Shown: positions 30,918 to 39,234, counted from the stretch's first letter. The stretch: DNA of 39,240 nt from Desulfuromonadales bacterium (GCA_030154185.1 JASKKK010000025.1:1-39240); one strand, 5' to 3'. A program made the numbers and translations. Notes: generated by a model from the letters alone, not told the origin.

Positions 30918-31636
30918 GGCTGGAGCTTGTCCGCGCCGGGCTCCCCGAAGTTTGCGAGCATATCTGTGACCACCGGCAGCAAGCGACGTGCGATCTCCTG
31001 GGTCCCCCTGAGGTTGGGGTGCAGTCCGTCTCTTTGTAAATATTCCGGGTTGCCGGCCACCCCTGCAAGATAGTCTGGGTAAAAAACGGCTTCGTACCGG
31101 GTGGCGAGTTCTTCGAAAAGGGCTTGGAATCCGGCATTGTATTCCGAGCCGAGATCGCGCAGCAGGCAGATGCCGGCAAGCAGGGTCGGAATGTTTCTTT
31201 GGGACAGGACTTGGAGCATGGCATCGAGATTGGCTGCCGTGCGGTCGGTGGGGATGGCCTGCAGATTGTCGTTTGCCCCGAGTTCGAGAATGACCATATC
31301 GGGATCGCAGGCGAGGGCTGCTTCGAAGCGTTTGATGGCTCCTGCGGTGGTATCTCCGGGAATTCCGGCGTTGATGAAGGTGACGGCGATTCCTTTCTCC
31401 CGCAGCGCCGTTTCGAGGCAGGCGGGGACGCTGGAGGGAGGGACGACCCCCCAACCGGCTGTCAGGCTGTCACCAAAGGCCAGGATGCGAACAGGTTGCT
31501 TGGACATGGAAAACTCCTTGCCCCGGCCGGCCCTGATGTGCACCAGGGAAAACAACAAGGTCAGCATCAGTAAGGCAGGTATGCCGGAGCGGAAAAAATG
31601 AACAGGCACGATGGTTGTCTTTGCCGCGGGAATCAC
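30914..31636 (-). CDS. Secreted SGNH-family arylesterase/lysophospholipase (TesA-like)
   Basis: The protein is a GDSL/SGNH hydrolase with block I FGDSLTAGWG (S57), GANDN for the oxyanion hole and DGLHPN with D203 and H206. The full-length form (240 residues, GTG 31636) starts with a hydrophobic signal-like segment (ALLMLTLLFSLVHIRAG), which suits a periplasmic TesA-type esterase; its GTGA overlaps the mobB stop. An internal ATG at 31507 has a stronger ribosome site (AAGGAG, 6 bases) and would make a 197-residue form without the signal. The substrate is unknown; aryl or acyl esters and lysophospholipids are usual for the family. Confidence 0.83.
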   Translation of the reverse strand: MIPAAKTTIVPVHFFRSGIPALLMLTLLFSLVHIRAGRGKEFSMSKQPVRILAFGDSLTAGWGVVPPSSVPACLETALREKGIAVTFINAGIPGDTTAGAIKRFEAALACDPDMVILELGANDNLQAIPTDRTAANLDAMLQVLSQRNIPTLLAGICLLRDLGSEYNAGFQALFEELATRYEAVFYPDYLAGVAGNPEYLQRDGLHPNLRGTQEIARRLLPVVTDMLANFGEPGADKLQP

Positions 31637-32148
31637 CTCGGACGGAGAAAGCGTTTTTCGATGAAGTCGCAGATGGATACGGCGTCATTGAGATCGAAAA
31701 CCGGTACGTCGATCTGCAACGGCGAATCCGAGGCCACCGCTATCAACGTGGGGTCGTAGCTGTCGTCGCGGTAGAGCAGTCTGGTGCTGCGTTCCCTGCG
31801 GTGAACCTCGATTTTCGGGAAATCGTTTTTTTTGAAGCCCTCGGTCAGGACGATGTCCATGTCGCCGAAATAGCGTTCGATCGATTCCCGTATCGGTGGT
31901 TCCCGCCGCTCGGGATTCTGCTTGATGATGGCCAGCTTTTCGCTGGAGGTCACCATCATGGTGTCGGCGCCGGCTTCGGTGAAACGCCAGGAATCCTTGC
32001 CCTCGCGGTCCATGGAGAAGTTGTGGGTATCGTGCTTGATGGCACCGACCCTGTAACCGCGCTGTTTCAATTCGGCGATAAGTTTGACCACCAGAGTGGT
32101 TTTGCCGGTGCCGCTTTTTGCGGAGATGGAAACGATGGCAGGGGACAT
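31633..32148 (-). CDS. mobB: Molybdopterin-guanine dinucleotide biosynthesis protein B
   Basis: The 171-residue P-loop protein has AKSGTGKTT at residues 10-18, then AIKHDTHNFSMDREGKDSWRF and GFKKNDFPKIEVHR, typical of MobB. It is a GTP-binding accessory factor for forming the guanine dinucleotide form of the molybdenum/tungsten cofactor. The start at ATG 32148 has AAGGAG 8 bases upstream; longer in-frame starts lack support. No mobA or moeA is adjacent. It is divergent from the cytochrome gene, with 89 bp between start codons, so the two may share a control region. Its stop overlaps the next gene as GTGA. Confidence 0.9.
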   Translation of the reverse strand: MSPAIVSISAKSGTGKTTLVVKLIAELKQRGYRVGAIKHDTHNFSMDREGKDSWRFTEAGADTMMVTSSEKLAIIKQNPERREPPIRESIERYFGDMDIVLTEGFKKNDFPKIEVHRRERSTRLLYRDDSYDPTLIAVASDSPLQIDVPVFDLNDAVSICDFIEKRFLRPR

Positions 32149-32237
32149 GCAGCACACTCCTTGTATGATACCTTTAAACGTGGGTTCCAATATAAATCAA
32201 GCAGGTTGGGCAAAGCAAATAATTCCGGGAGATGAAG

Positions 32238-33425
32238 ATGAAGACTCCAAGATGGATGACCGTATGTCTTGTTTTGTTGCTCGGTTTTGCCAGACAGGGT
32301 GGTGCCCTGGTCTCCGAGGCCCGCCCGGGGATCGCCTATGTCGCCCAGGCCATGTTTGTTGAAAAAAAGATTGTCGAAGCAGGACAGGTCGCGTGGGTGA
32401 CCCTTGCCTATGTCGATCCGCGCGCATCGAGGGATTGTAATAACCTTATCGATGTGTTCGACGGTCGGGAGCTATTCGATCAAATTCCGGAGAAAAGCTG
32501 GGTACTTGTCGATTTTTCCTTGCGCAGTCTGGTGATCCAGGCGGGGTTCGCCGGTGATGCGGATGTCTCCCGGGTCATTCCGTGCAGCGATGAACAGGCC
32601 TGCCGGGAACTGCAAGCGCAGTATCAACGGCCCCAGAAGGAAGGGGAGGCCGTTTCCGGGGCGGCCGGCGACCTGGTGGACGCCGGCAGGCGTCTGACCC
32701 TCGGCAGGGATCTGGTCAAGGCGGCGCGCTGTCGCGGCTGCCACAAGATCGAGGGGTTCGGGGCCGAACATGCGCCGAGCCTGACCTGGCGGCGGGCAAA
32801 ATATCGGAGGGGTTGGCTGGAGGGTTATCTTGCCGCGCCCTATCGGTTGCGTCCGGCCATGACCTCATTGATGATGCTGCGCTATACCTCTCCCCTCGCA
32901 CAACCAAGTCTGCAGCCGCAAGAGCTGATGCTGGTGGCCGACTTTCTTCAGCGCCTGGCATGGTTCACCCCGCCTGCAGGACGGTATCGACTGGAACCGT
33001 GGAAAACCTACCGGTGCCAGCCATGCCATGCGCGCCTGTATGCCGAGCGCCCCTTGACGTTCGAGCCTTCCGCAGTGTCATCTGCGGTGCGCCGGGAACT
33101 GGCAAATCACCGGACGTTTGAGGCCTGTCTTGCCTGCCATACCTTTGGCGACCTGCGGACAGTGGATGCCTGGTCCGGGCCACCCTATCCGTTTCCCATG
33201 GCTCCCGACTTGTTGCTGGCCCTGGAAAAACTGCGTCTCGATTATTTCATCGACTACGTTCGGGATCCTGCTTATCTGCAGCCTGACTCTTCCATGACGC
33301 GCCTCGGTTTTACGGAATTGCAGCTTGAGGATGTAGAAGCATGGGCACGGCTGATACAGCATGACATCGAAAGGGGTATGCTGCATCCTTTGCATCGTTA
33401 TTACCGGATGCAAAAACGCCCCTGA
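32238..33425 (+). CDS. Periplasmic triheme c-type cytochrome, unknown role
   Basis: The 395-residue protein has a signal peptide (hydrophobic core VCLVLLLGF) and three CXXCH heme sites: CRGCH (C165-H169), CQPCH (C260-H264) and CLACH (C297-H301). The first 135 residues after the signal carry no heme and have an extra Cys pair (PCSDEQAC). The heme sites are spaced more like separate cytochrome c domains than a compact multiheme cluster. Two ATGs stand in tandem; 32238 has the better distance from GGGAG. It probably transfers electrons in the periplasm. No oxidase, reductase or partner gene is adjacent. I do not recognise a named family. Confidence 0.8.
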   Translation: MKTPRWMTVCLVLLLGFARQGGALVSEARPGIAYVAQAMFVEKKIVEAGQVAWVTLAYVDPRASRDCNNLIDVFDGRELFDQIPEKSWVLVDFSLRSLVIQAGFAGDADVSRVIPCSDEQACRELQAQYQRPQKEGEAVSGAAGDLVDAGRRLTLGRDLVKAARCRGCHKIEGFGAEHAPSLTWRRAKYRRGWLEGYLAAPYRLRPAMTSLMMLRYTSPLAQPSLQPQELMLVADFLQRLAWFTPPAGRYRLEPWKTYRCQPCHARLYAERPLTFEPSAVSSAVRRELANHRTFEACLACHTFGDLRTVDAWSGPPYPFPMAPDLLLALEKLRLDYFIDYVRDPAYLQPDSSMTRLGFTELQLEDVEAWARLIQHDIERGMLHPLHRYYRMQKRP

Positions 33426-33694
33426 CGCAAGACGTCAGGAGCGTAGCCGTTGGAGCCTGAAAAAGCCGGCATTGCCACGGTCAGCTTTTTGCCAATTCGA
33501 CAGGTCGTCCTTTTCCGGGGTTGCCTGGCGGCTCATTTACAGACCCGCTTCGGCGCGCCTTTCCGAAGATGCCCGGCGGATGGGAAGACAAGGCTTCTGG
33601 CATGAGACCGCGCAATGCCGGTTTTTTATTTTTGCATTTCTTCTTACATTTATATTCTACCACAACGGCAAACCAGTGTTGCCGCGCGGACGGT
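33426..33694. other. Gap between convergent cytochrome and ferritin-like genes
   Basis: The 269-bp gap begins with a hairpin CCTGACG/CGTCAGG (loop CAAGA, about 33420-33439) that overlaps the cytochrome stop, and has a second weak dyad CGGCAA/TTGCCG near 33667-33685. Both could serve as terminators for the facing genes, but neither has a proper T-run. T-rich tracts lie near 33622-33635. No gene is supported. Confidence 0.4.
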
Positions 33695-34198
33695 TTATTC
33701 CCTTACGAATGTATCAATGTCCGTTTCGTGTACCATGGCCATCAGGTGGGCATATTCCGATTCGATCATCAGGAAGTGCCTGCGCGTCGATTCGGCATTG
33801 TCCAGATAGATGTTTCGTACTTCCTCGTCTGCTATGCGGTCCGCCAGGGCCCTGAGTTCTTTTTCCAACGCCTGTTCTTTTTCCATGGCCAGTTCCATGG
33901 CCTTGCGTATGCGCAAGTCGTCGAGCAGGACTTTTTCCTGTTGCAGAATATAGTCCTGGTCCTCCTTTAGAGTTTGTTGCATGAACTCTTCAAAAGGTGG
34001 CAGATCCGATCCTTTGTAGAGGTCGTAGAAATGACGAGCATGTTCCCGTTCTTCGCTGGCAAGGAGCTCAAAAAGTTGTTTCGCCTGAGGCCGCTGCATG
34101 TGACAGGCCGCCATGTGATAGAAGTTCATGGCATTTTTTTCGGTTTGCAGGGAGTTTTTAATGGCCTCTTGAACAGCGGAATCGGTCAGTTTGGGCAT
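33695..34198 (-). CDS. Ferritin-like di-iron protein (rubrerythrin family)
   Basis: The 167-residue, almost all-helical protein has ferritin-like metal-ligand motifs: Glu20 and Glu-x2-His in ASEEREHARH, then EKELRALADRI and a late NAESTRRHFLMIESEYAHL. It lacks the C-terminal rubredoxin domain of classical rubrerythrin. Such proteins reduce peroxide or handle iron in anaerobes. The start at ATG 34198 has AAGGAG. Upstream on the minus strand there is TTGACA followed by A/T-rich GATAATTGTTAATTA, loosely like a Fur/PerR operator. It lies between the cytochrome and the DCC gene, each on the opposite strand. Confidence 0.8.
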   Translation of the reverse strand: MPKLTDSAVQEAIKNSLQTEKNAMNFYHMAACHMQRPQAKQLFELLASEEREHARHFYDLYKGSDLPPFEEFMQQTLKEDQDYILQQEKVLLDDLRIRKAMELAMEKEQALEKELRALADRIADEEVRNIYLDNAESTRRHFLMIESEYAHLMAMVHETDIDTFVRE

Positions 34199-34363
34199 GG
34201 CATTCTCCTTCCCGTGGGCGAAACCTTCTACTCAGTCTACCTAATTAACAATTATCCCAAATGTCGGGCTTGTCAACACATGCGGGCAGGCAGAGGGGTG
34301 CATGGACTTTTGTCGGCAAGGCGCGGTATCCTTTCAGTAAACGGATCAGCCAAAGGAGAAAAC

Positions 34364-34747
34364 ATGTTCGCAACGATGCGTCCGGAATATCCCCTGACCG
34401 TATTCTTTGATGGTGGCTGCCCTGTCTGTTCCCGGGAAATTGCGTTTATCCGGAAACAAACTTCAGGCGCAAAACTGATTTTTATCGATATCAGCCGGCC
34501 CGATTTCGATCCTGCACCCTACGGGCGTTCGCGGAAGGAGTTTATGGCGAAGATGCATGTTATGGATGTCAAGGGGCGGTTCCTGGTCGGCGTGGATGCC
34601 TTCCGTGCTCTGTGGCAGACAATGCCGGGGACGTTATACCCTTGTCTGGCGAAGCTGACAGGGCTGCCGGGAATTCATGCATTGGCCCGGTTGGGATACC
34701 GTGTTTTCGCACGGTTGCGCCGCTATCTCCCGCCTGTCGGCAAGTGA
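34364..34747 (+). CDS. DCC-family (DUF393) thiol protein
   Basis: The 127-residue protein has the family signature DGGCPVC at 16-22, with its CPVC dithiol, followed by REIAFIRKQ and the central DVKGRFLVGVDAFRALW. The DCC family is predicted to be thioredoxin-like thiol-disulfide oxidoreductases, but no substrate is established. The C-terminus is basic and hydrophobic (LARLGYRVFARLRRYLPP) and may touch the membrane. The start at ATG 34364 has AAAGGAG. It is upstream of ysxC with 119 bp between them, so it may be a separate transcript. Confidence 0.82.
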   Translation: MFATMRPEYPLTVFFDGGCPVCSREIAFIRKQTSGAKLIFIDISRPDFDPAPYGRSRKEFMAKMHVMDVKGRFLVGVDAFRALWQTMPGTLYPCLAKLTGLPGIHALARLGYRVFARLRRYLPPVGK

Positions 34748-34792
34748 GACAGCTTTCCAGTGTGCATACAATTCTCTAATTGCCTGCTTTTG

Positions 34793-34821
34793 TTGAATTT
34801 GTTTCTTTGATGGGGTATCGT
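34793..34821 (+). promoter_or_regulatory. Sigma-70-type promoter candidate for ysxC
   Basis: TTGAAT (34793-34798) and TATCGT (34816-34821) are spaced by 17 bp. The expected start near 34828 is 39 bp before the preferred ysxC start. Confidence 0.4.
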
Positions 34822-34866
34822 TCGCAAGAGCCTGCGGTCGGGTTGACTCAGGCCCCGACCTTTAAT

Positions 34867-35505
34867 ATGGAGAATTCGAGTTTGCAGATCAAATCCGCTG
34901 AATTTATCAAGGGGGCTGCCAGGCCCGAAGGCTATCCGCCCGGCGAACTGCCGGAAATAGCTTTTGCCGGGCGCAGTAATGTCGGCAAGAGTTCCCTCAT
35001 CAACGTACTGGTCAACCGTCGCGGGCTGGTCAGGACTTCTTCCACTCCCGGCCGCACCCAGATGCTGAACTTCTTTGAGGTCAACCGGCACTTTATGCTG
35101 GTCGATCTGCCCGGCTTCGGTTTTGCCAAGGTTCCCGTTTCGGTCAAAAAAGCCTGGGCAAGGATGGCACGTACCTATCTGGAGGAGCGTTCCAACCTCA
35201 GAGCCGTTATCCTGCTGTTCGATATCCGCCGGGTGCCTCGGGAGGAAGAACTGCAGTTGCTCGATTGGTTGGAGGAGCTGAACATTCCCACTATACCCGT
35301 TATAACCAAAGTCGATAAAGTCACCAGGAACCGGCGCTTGGGGCAGATCCGGCCGATTCTCGAGGCTACCGGCCTGCCGCAGGAAGCTTTCTCTTTTTTT
35401 TCCGCCGTGACGCGGGAAGGCCGGGAGGACATTCTGCAGCGTATCGAGGTCGCTCTGTCGGATGAGGCTGAGGAGACTGGAACGGATACTGTCGATGCCG
35501 AGTGA
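34867..35505 (+). CDS. ysxC: Ribosome-biogenesis GTPase YsxC/EngB
   Basis: The 212-residue GTPase has G1 GRSNVGKS (35-42), G2 TPGRTQ, G3 DLPGFG (80-85), G4 TKVD (147-150) and a G5-like SFFSAVT. The family helps assemble the large ribosomal subunit and is usually essential. The start is uncertain: ATG 34867 has no good ribosome site, while an in-frame TTG at 34882 has GGAG 9 bases upstream; both keep the whole G domain. A promoter candidate lies at 34793-34821. The phosphatase gene follows after 42 bp. Confidence 0.92.
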   Translation: MENSSLQIKSAEFIKGAARPEGYPPGELPEIAFAGRSNVGKSSLINVLVNRRGLVRTSSTPGRTQMLNFFEVNRHFMLVDLPGFGFAKVPVSVKKAWARMARTYLEERSNLRAVILLFDIRRVPREEELQLLDWLEELNIPTIPVITKVDKVTRNRRLGQIRPILEATGLPQEAFSFFSAVTREGREDILQRIEVALSDEAEETGTDTVDAE

Positions 35506-35547
35506 GTTGCATGACTCGTTTATCGATGTAAAGCAGGAGATGGGAGC

Positions 35548-36189
35548 GTGACAAAGACGGTAAACCGACAACCCGGAAGAAAATATCGCTCCGGTCGCAC
35601 CCGTTTGTACCTGGTGCGGCACGGGCAGGTGGAAGGATTCGAAGAGCATCGTTACAACGGACAAGGCGAGGTGCCCCTGACGCACCTGGGGTGGGAACAG
35701 TATCGGACCTTGCAGAAACGTCTGGAAGAATTCCGCCTTGCGGCGGTTTACACCAGCGATCTGAGCCGCTGTATGGAAGGTGCCCGCCTCCTTGGCCAAC
35801 CCCATGGGCTCGACCCCGTTCCCCTTGCGGCCTTGCGTGAATTGCACATCGGACAATGGCAGGGTATCACCTGGCAGGAACTGCAGCAGCGTTTCCCCAG
35901 CCAGTGGGAAGCGCGACTCAAGGATATTGTCCACTACCGGGTACCGGGTGGCGAAAGTCTGCTTGATCTTTCCCGGCGTGTGCTGCCGGCTCTGAAATCG
36001 ATGCTCGCGGCGCATGCCCGTGAAGAGGTGGCGGTCGTCGGGCACGGTGCCGTCAATCGGGTCGTTTTGCTTGATGCGCTCGGAGCGCCTCTGCAGTCGG
36101 TTTTCCGGTTGGAGCAGTCCTATGGCTGTCTCAATATCGTCGATTATTTCGAGGATGGCAGCAGTACCGTGCAGCTGTTGAACGGCTGA
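35548..36189 (+). CDS. Histidine phosphatase, probable alpha-ribazole phosphatase
   Basis: The 213-residue protein belongs to the histidine phosphatase superfamily: catalytic RHG at 24-26, the second histidine in VVGHG (H166) and the PGGES loop at 133-137. The alpha-ribazole phosphatase CobC of the cobalamin pathway has this form, and cbiX and cbiET follow, so dephosphorylation of alpha-ribazole-5'-phosphate is likely. Phosphoglycerate mutase-like phosphatases of other specificity cannot be excluded from sequence alone. The start is GTG 35548 behind AGGAGATGGGAG. cbiX begins 13 bp after the stop. Confidence 0.8.
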   Translation: MTKTVNRQPGRKYRSGRTRLYLVRHGQVEGFEEHRYNGQGEVPLTHLGWEQYRTLQKRLEEFRLAAVYTSDLSRCMEGARLLGQPHGLDPVPLAALRELHIGQWQGITWQELQQRFPSQWEARLKDIVHYRVPGGESLLDLSRRVLPALKSMLAAHAREEVAVVGHGAVNRVVLLDALGAPLQSVFRLEQSYGCLNIVDYFEDGSSTVQLLNG

Positions 36190-36202
36190 AGGAGATGAGG
36201 CT

Positions 36203-36607
36203 ATGACCGAGTATCCTGCCGTGCTTATTGTAGGACACGGTTCGCGCAGACCCCAGGCGGTCGATGTTTTACGGGACGCAGCGCTGCGAATGCGACAGCG
36301 GCTGGTTAACACCAGGGTCGACGTCGCTTTTCTCGAGCATGGCGATCCGAATTTTGCCACGGCGTTGGCAAGTTGCTATGCGGCAGGCGTGCGGCGCCTG
36401 GTAGTGATACCGTTCTTTTTATTGCCTGGGGTGCATGTGACCGCCGATCTTCCCGCAGAGATTGCTTCAGCGCGCCGGCGTTTTCCGGGATTGCAGATTG
36501 TGCAGGCCGATTTTCTGGGTGGACATCCCGCCCTCGGCGAAGTGTTGTGCGAGTTGTTTCTCGATGCTGCGGAGGCGTCACAGTGGCTGCACCGCAAGAG
36601 CATTTGA
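36203..36607 (+). CDS. cbiX: Sirohydrochlorin cobaltochelatase, short form
   Basis: The 134-residue CbiX-S type chelatase inserts cobalt into sirohydrochlorin early in anaerobic cobalamin synthesis. Metal-binding histidines are H12 in VGHGS and H78 in PGVHVTADLP. The short form has one chelatase half and acts as a homodimer, unlike the longer two-domain CbiX. SirB or CbiK-like sirohydrochlorin ferrochelatase activity is a possible alternative. The start at ATG 36203 has AAGGAG. The gene lies between the phosphatase and cbiET. Confidence 0.85.
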   Translation: MTEYPAVLIVGHGSRRPQAVDVLRDAALRMRQRLVNTRVDVAFLEHGDPNFATALASCYAAGVRRLVVIPFFLLPGVHVTADLPAEIASARRRFPGLQIVQADFLGGHPALGEVLCELFLDAAEASQWLHRKSI

Positions 36608-36644
36608 CGTTTTTTTGAGCCCGGTTTCCCAGCTGTTGTACTCC

Positions 36645-36673
36645 TTGACGCAGGGCGAGACGGCGGTTAGAGT
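36645..36673 (+). promoter_or_regulatory. Sigma-70-type promoter candidate for cbiET
   Basis: TTGACG (36645-36650) and TAGAGT (36668-36673) are spaced by 17 bp in the 116-bp gap after cbiX. The start would be near 36680, 44 bp ahead of cbiET. No cobalamin riboswitch was recognised in this gap. Confidence 0.4.
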
Positions 36674-36723
36674 GTCTCTTTAAGTTGCATGGACCGGTTT
36701 GTCGGACGTGAAAAAGGACTGGT

Positions 36724-37935
36724 ATGAAAAAAATTTATGTTATCGGTGCCGGAGTTGAGGGGCAGGAGGGGTTCAGCCGTAGAGCTTTGGAGCTTGTCAT
36801 GCAGGCGGATATCCTGTTCGGACGCCCCAAGCAACTGGCGTTGTTTCCGGATTTTTCCGGCGAAAAGGTCGACATCGATCAGAACTTTTCCGATGTGGTC
36901 AACCGGCTTAAGGCCACGCACTGCATATCCGTGGTGCTGGCTTCGGGCGATCCCCTGTTTTTCGGTATCGGCCGGCAGTTGCTGCGTAATTTCAGCGAAG
37001 ATGAGCTGGAATTCGTTCCCAACGTCAGTTCCGTACAGTATGCGTTTGCCAAGCTGGGCATACCGTGGGATGATGCCGTCTTCCTGTCTTGCAAGGGGCA
37101 TGCTTCCGAAGATGTGGTGGATCGCATCGTCGCCAGCGACAAGGTGGCGGTGCTGACCGATGCGCAGAACACTCCCGCAAGCCTGGCCCGGGAAATGATG
37201 CATCGGGGTCGCGAGGGGTATGCCGCCTATCTGTGCGAAAATCTCGGCACCGGCGAAGAACGCATCGTGCGGACCGATATCCGTGGATTGCTTGAGGAGC
37301 CGGCTGCGCCGCTCAATGTTCTGGTATTGGTTAAACAGTATGAAGCTTTTGCCGAAGCTTCCCGTCCGGTGCTCGGGATCGCCGACGACGCTTTCAGCGC
37401 CATAAAAAAGCAGATCACCCGGGAAGAGGTACGAGCCGTAACGCTGGCTAAACTTCGACTTTGTCACGATATGGTGCTATGGGATATCGGGGCCGGCTCG
37501 GGTTCGGTAAGTATCGAAGCGGATCACCTGATGCCGAACGGCAAGGTGTTCGCCATCGAGCAGAATGAGCAATATCAGGAGTATATCCGACAGAATCTGC
37601 GCAAGTTTGAGTCCAGGCACGTTACCGTGGTGGAAGGTGAAGCGCCGGGCTGTCTTGAACTCCTGCCGGACCCCGATCGTGTATTTATCGGTGGTTCGGG
37701 AGGAAGTCTCTGGGATATCCTGGAGGTTGTCGACCAGCGCCTGGGCGTTGGGGGGCGGGTGGTGGTCAATGCCATTACCCTCGATACCCTTGCGGCAACC
37801 AGCGAATTTCTGGAAAATGCGGGTTATCAGGTGGAGGTGACCAGCGTCAATATTGCACGCACCCGTCCCTCGACCGACTATAAAATGTTCGAGGCGTTTC
37901 ATCCCGTTTTCATTCTGGTGGCAGACAAGGAATAG
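36724..37935 (+). CDS. cbiET: Cobalt-precorrin C5,C15-methyltransferase/decarboxylase CbiET
   Basis: The 403-residue bifunctional enzyme has an N-terminal CbiE tetrapyrrole methylase domain (1 to about 205; IGAGVEG, ASGDPLFFGIGRQL, VPNVSSVQYAFAKLG). The C-terminal CbiT domain has a SAM motif DIGAGSGS at 254-261 and later FIGGSGG. It methylates C5 and C15 and decarboxylates the C12 side chain of the corrin ring precursor. The aerobic equivalent is CobL; the nearby cbiX suggests the anaerobic (cobalt-early) route. The start at ATG 36724 has AAAAAGGA upstream. Most other cbi genes are not in the window, so the set is either split or continues elsewhere. Confidence 0.9.
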   Translation: MKKIYVIGAGVEGQEGFSRRALELVMQADILFGRPKQLALFPDFSGEKVDIDQNFSDVVNRLKATHCISVVLASGDPLFFGIGRQLLRNFSEDELEFVPNVSSVQYAFAKLGIPWDDAVFLSCKGHASEDVVDRIVASDKVAVLTDAQNTPASLAREMMHRGREGYAAYLCENLGTGEERIVRTDIRGLLEEPAAPLNVLVLVKQYEAFAEASRPVLGIADDAFSAIKKQITREEVRAVTLAKLRLCHDMVLWDIGAGSGSVSIEADHLMPNGKVFAIEQNEQYQEYIRQNLRKFESRHVTVVEGEAPGCLELLPDPDRVFIGGSGGSLWDILEVVDQRLGVGGRVVVNAITLDTLAATSEFLENAGYQVEVTSVNIARTRPSTDYKMFEAFHPVFILVADKE

Positions 37936-37999
37936 CAGGCAGTGGAAAAAGGGATGAGTCTGGAAACGGGGATGATTTCAGGGGTGAGGAGGACTGATC

Positions 38000-39139
38000 A
38001 TGGAATTGCAGGATATGCTTGATCTGCTTAACGGTCCGCAAGTCTGGTATGCGATTGTCGGCTGTTTTCTGGTGGTGATGATGGTGATGGTCTACCGTCG
38101 GCTCGGGAAGCTGGCTGCAGCCAGCAGGAAAGAACTTTCCGAACTGCGGGAAGTTCTGGCACAGGTTGCCGACCGACTCGAGGCGGCGGAGCCGTTTGGC
38201 GTTGCCGAACCGGAGAAGCCATCCGGGGAGAGTCGGTTTGGCCAGCCGGAGGAAGATGCTGCGGGGCTGGAGGAGCCCGTTGCCGCGGCAGCGGCCGCAG
38301 CGACGATGGGGGGCGGAAACGAAACCGCTTTGCCTGACGAAACGATGCCGACGGAGGAAGGGGCGGAATATATCCCTGCGGATCATCTGGAAGGTGAATC
38401 GGAATCTTTGGCAGAAGCCTCTGAGGGCGTTTTTGCCTTTGAATCGCAATCGTTGGGCGAAGATGATGTTCCCTTGTCGGAGGACGATAAAGACGAATTT
38501 TCCGAGCCGCCGCAAGCTGCGTATGAACCTCCCGAGGAAAGCGGAGAATTTTTCTTTTCCACTGGCGCCCCAGAACCCGAAGGGGGCGATTCGGCGCCCG
38601 ATGATGCCGATGATATGGCCGAGCCGGTAACCGACGAGATGGAAGAAGAGAAGCCGGCTATGACAGCCGCGGAGGAAGGTGCCGATACCCTCCTGTTCGG
38701 TGCTTCCCGGACGGCCGATGAGGCGGGAGAACCTCAGCCGGAAGATGTTGATGACGCGGCCGCCGTCGAACCGCAGCCGCATGCCGAACATGTACCTTCG
38801 TCCATTACCGGCGCCGGGGAAGAGGATGCGGAACCAGCAGATGGCGAATCGCCACAGGACGAATCGCCGCCGGATTCTTTCGAGAAACAGGCACCCAGCG
38901 TGGGACCGTTCGAGGCCTCAGCCGAAGTGCCGCCGGAACCTGCCGCGATTGCTTCGAGCAAATCCGCACCGGCCGACCGGCAGATCGCTTCGCTGGAACC
39001 GCTGCCCGGCAACCCGGACAAGCCGGATGTCGGTGTAGCACGCTGCGGGGAGTGCGGTCGTAAAATAGCTTACCCCAAACGTCTTTCCGGCAAACGGATG
39101 CGTTGCCCGGCCTGTCGAACAGCATCGATTCTGCCCTGA
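38000..39139 (+). CDS. Membrane-anchored acidic protein with C-terminal zinc ribbon
   Basis: The 379-residue protein has one N-terminal membrane helix (about 15-32, VWYAIVGCFLVVMMVMVY). A short coiled-coil-like segment follows (about 38-65, ELSELREVLAQVADRLEAAE), then about 270 residues of low-complexity Glu/Asp/Pro/Ala sequence that should be disordered. The end is a compact zinc ribbon with CGECG and CPAC about 20 residues apart. The orientation is probably ribbon in the cytoplasm. I recognise no family or function; the ribbon resembles small nucleic-acid or protein-binding knuckles. The start at ATG 38000 has GAGGAGG. It is 64 bp downstream of cbiET and is followed by a strong terminator. 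Confidence 0.7.
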   Translation: MELQDMLDLLNGPQVWYAIVGCFLVVMMVMVYRRLGKLAAASRKELSELREVLAQVADRLEAAEPFGVAEPEKPSGESRFGQPEEDAAGLEEPVAAAAAAATMGGGNETALPDETMPTEEGAEYIPADHLEGESESLAEASEGVFAFESQSLGEDDVPLSEDDKDEFSEPPQAAYEPPEESGEFFFSTGAPEPEGGDSAPDDADDMAEPVTDEMEEEKPAMTAAEEGADTLLFGASRTADEAGEPQPEDVDDAAAVEPQPHAEHVPSSITGAGEEDAEPADGESPQDESPPDSFEKQAPSVGPFEASAEVPPEPAAIASSKSAPADRQIASLEPLPGNPDKPDVGVARCGECGRKIAYPKRLSGKRMRCPACRTASILP

Positions 39140-39192
39140 TCGACTCCAGGTCGGGAAGCCGGAGCGATGCAGACATCTTGTCAGGTGGAATG

Positions 39193-39234
39193 ACGGGAGC
39201 GAAGACATGATGCATGCCTTCGCTCCCGTTTTTT
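39193..39234 (+). terminator. Strong rho-independent terminator
   Basis: ACGGGAGCGAAG (39193-39204) pairs perfectly with CTTCGCTCCCGT (39218-39229) around a 13-base loop and is followed by six T. It ends the transcript of the zinc-ribbon gene. Confidence 0.88.
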
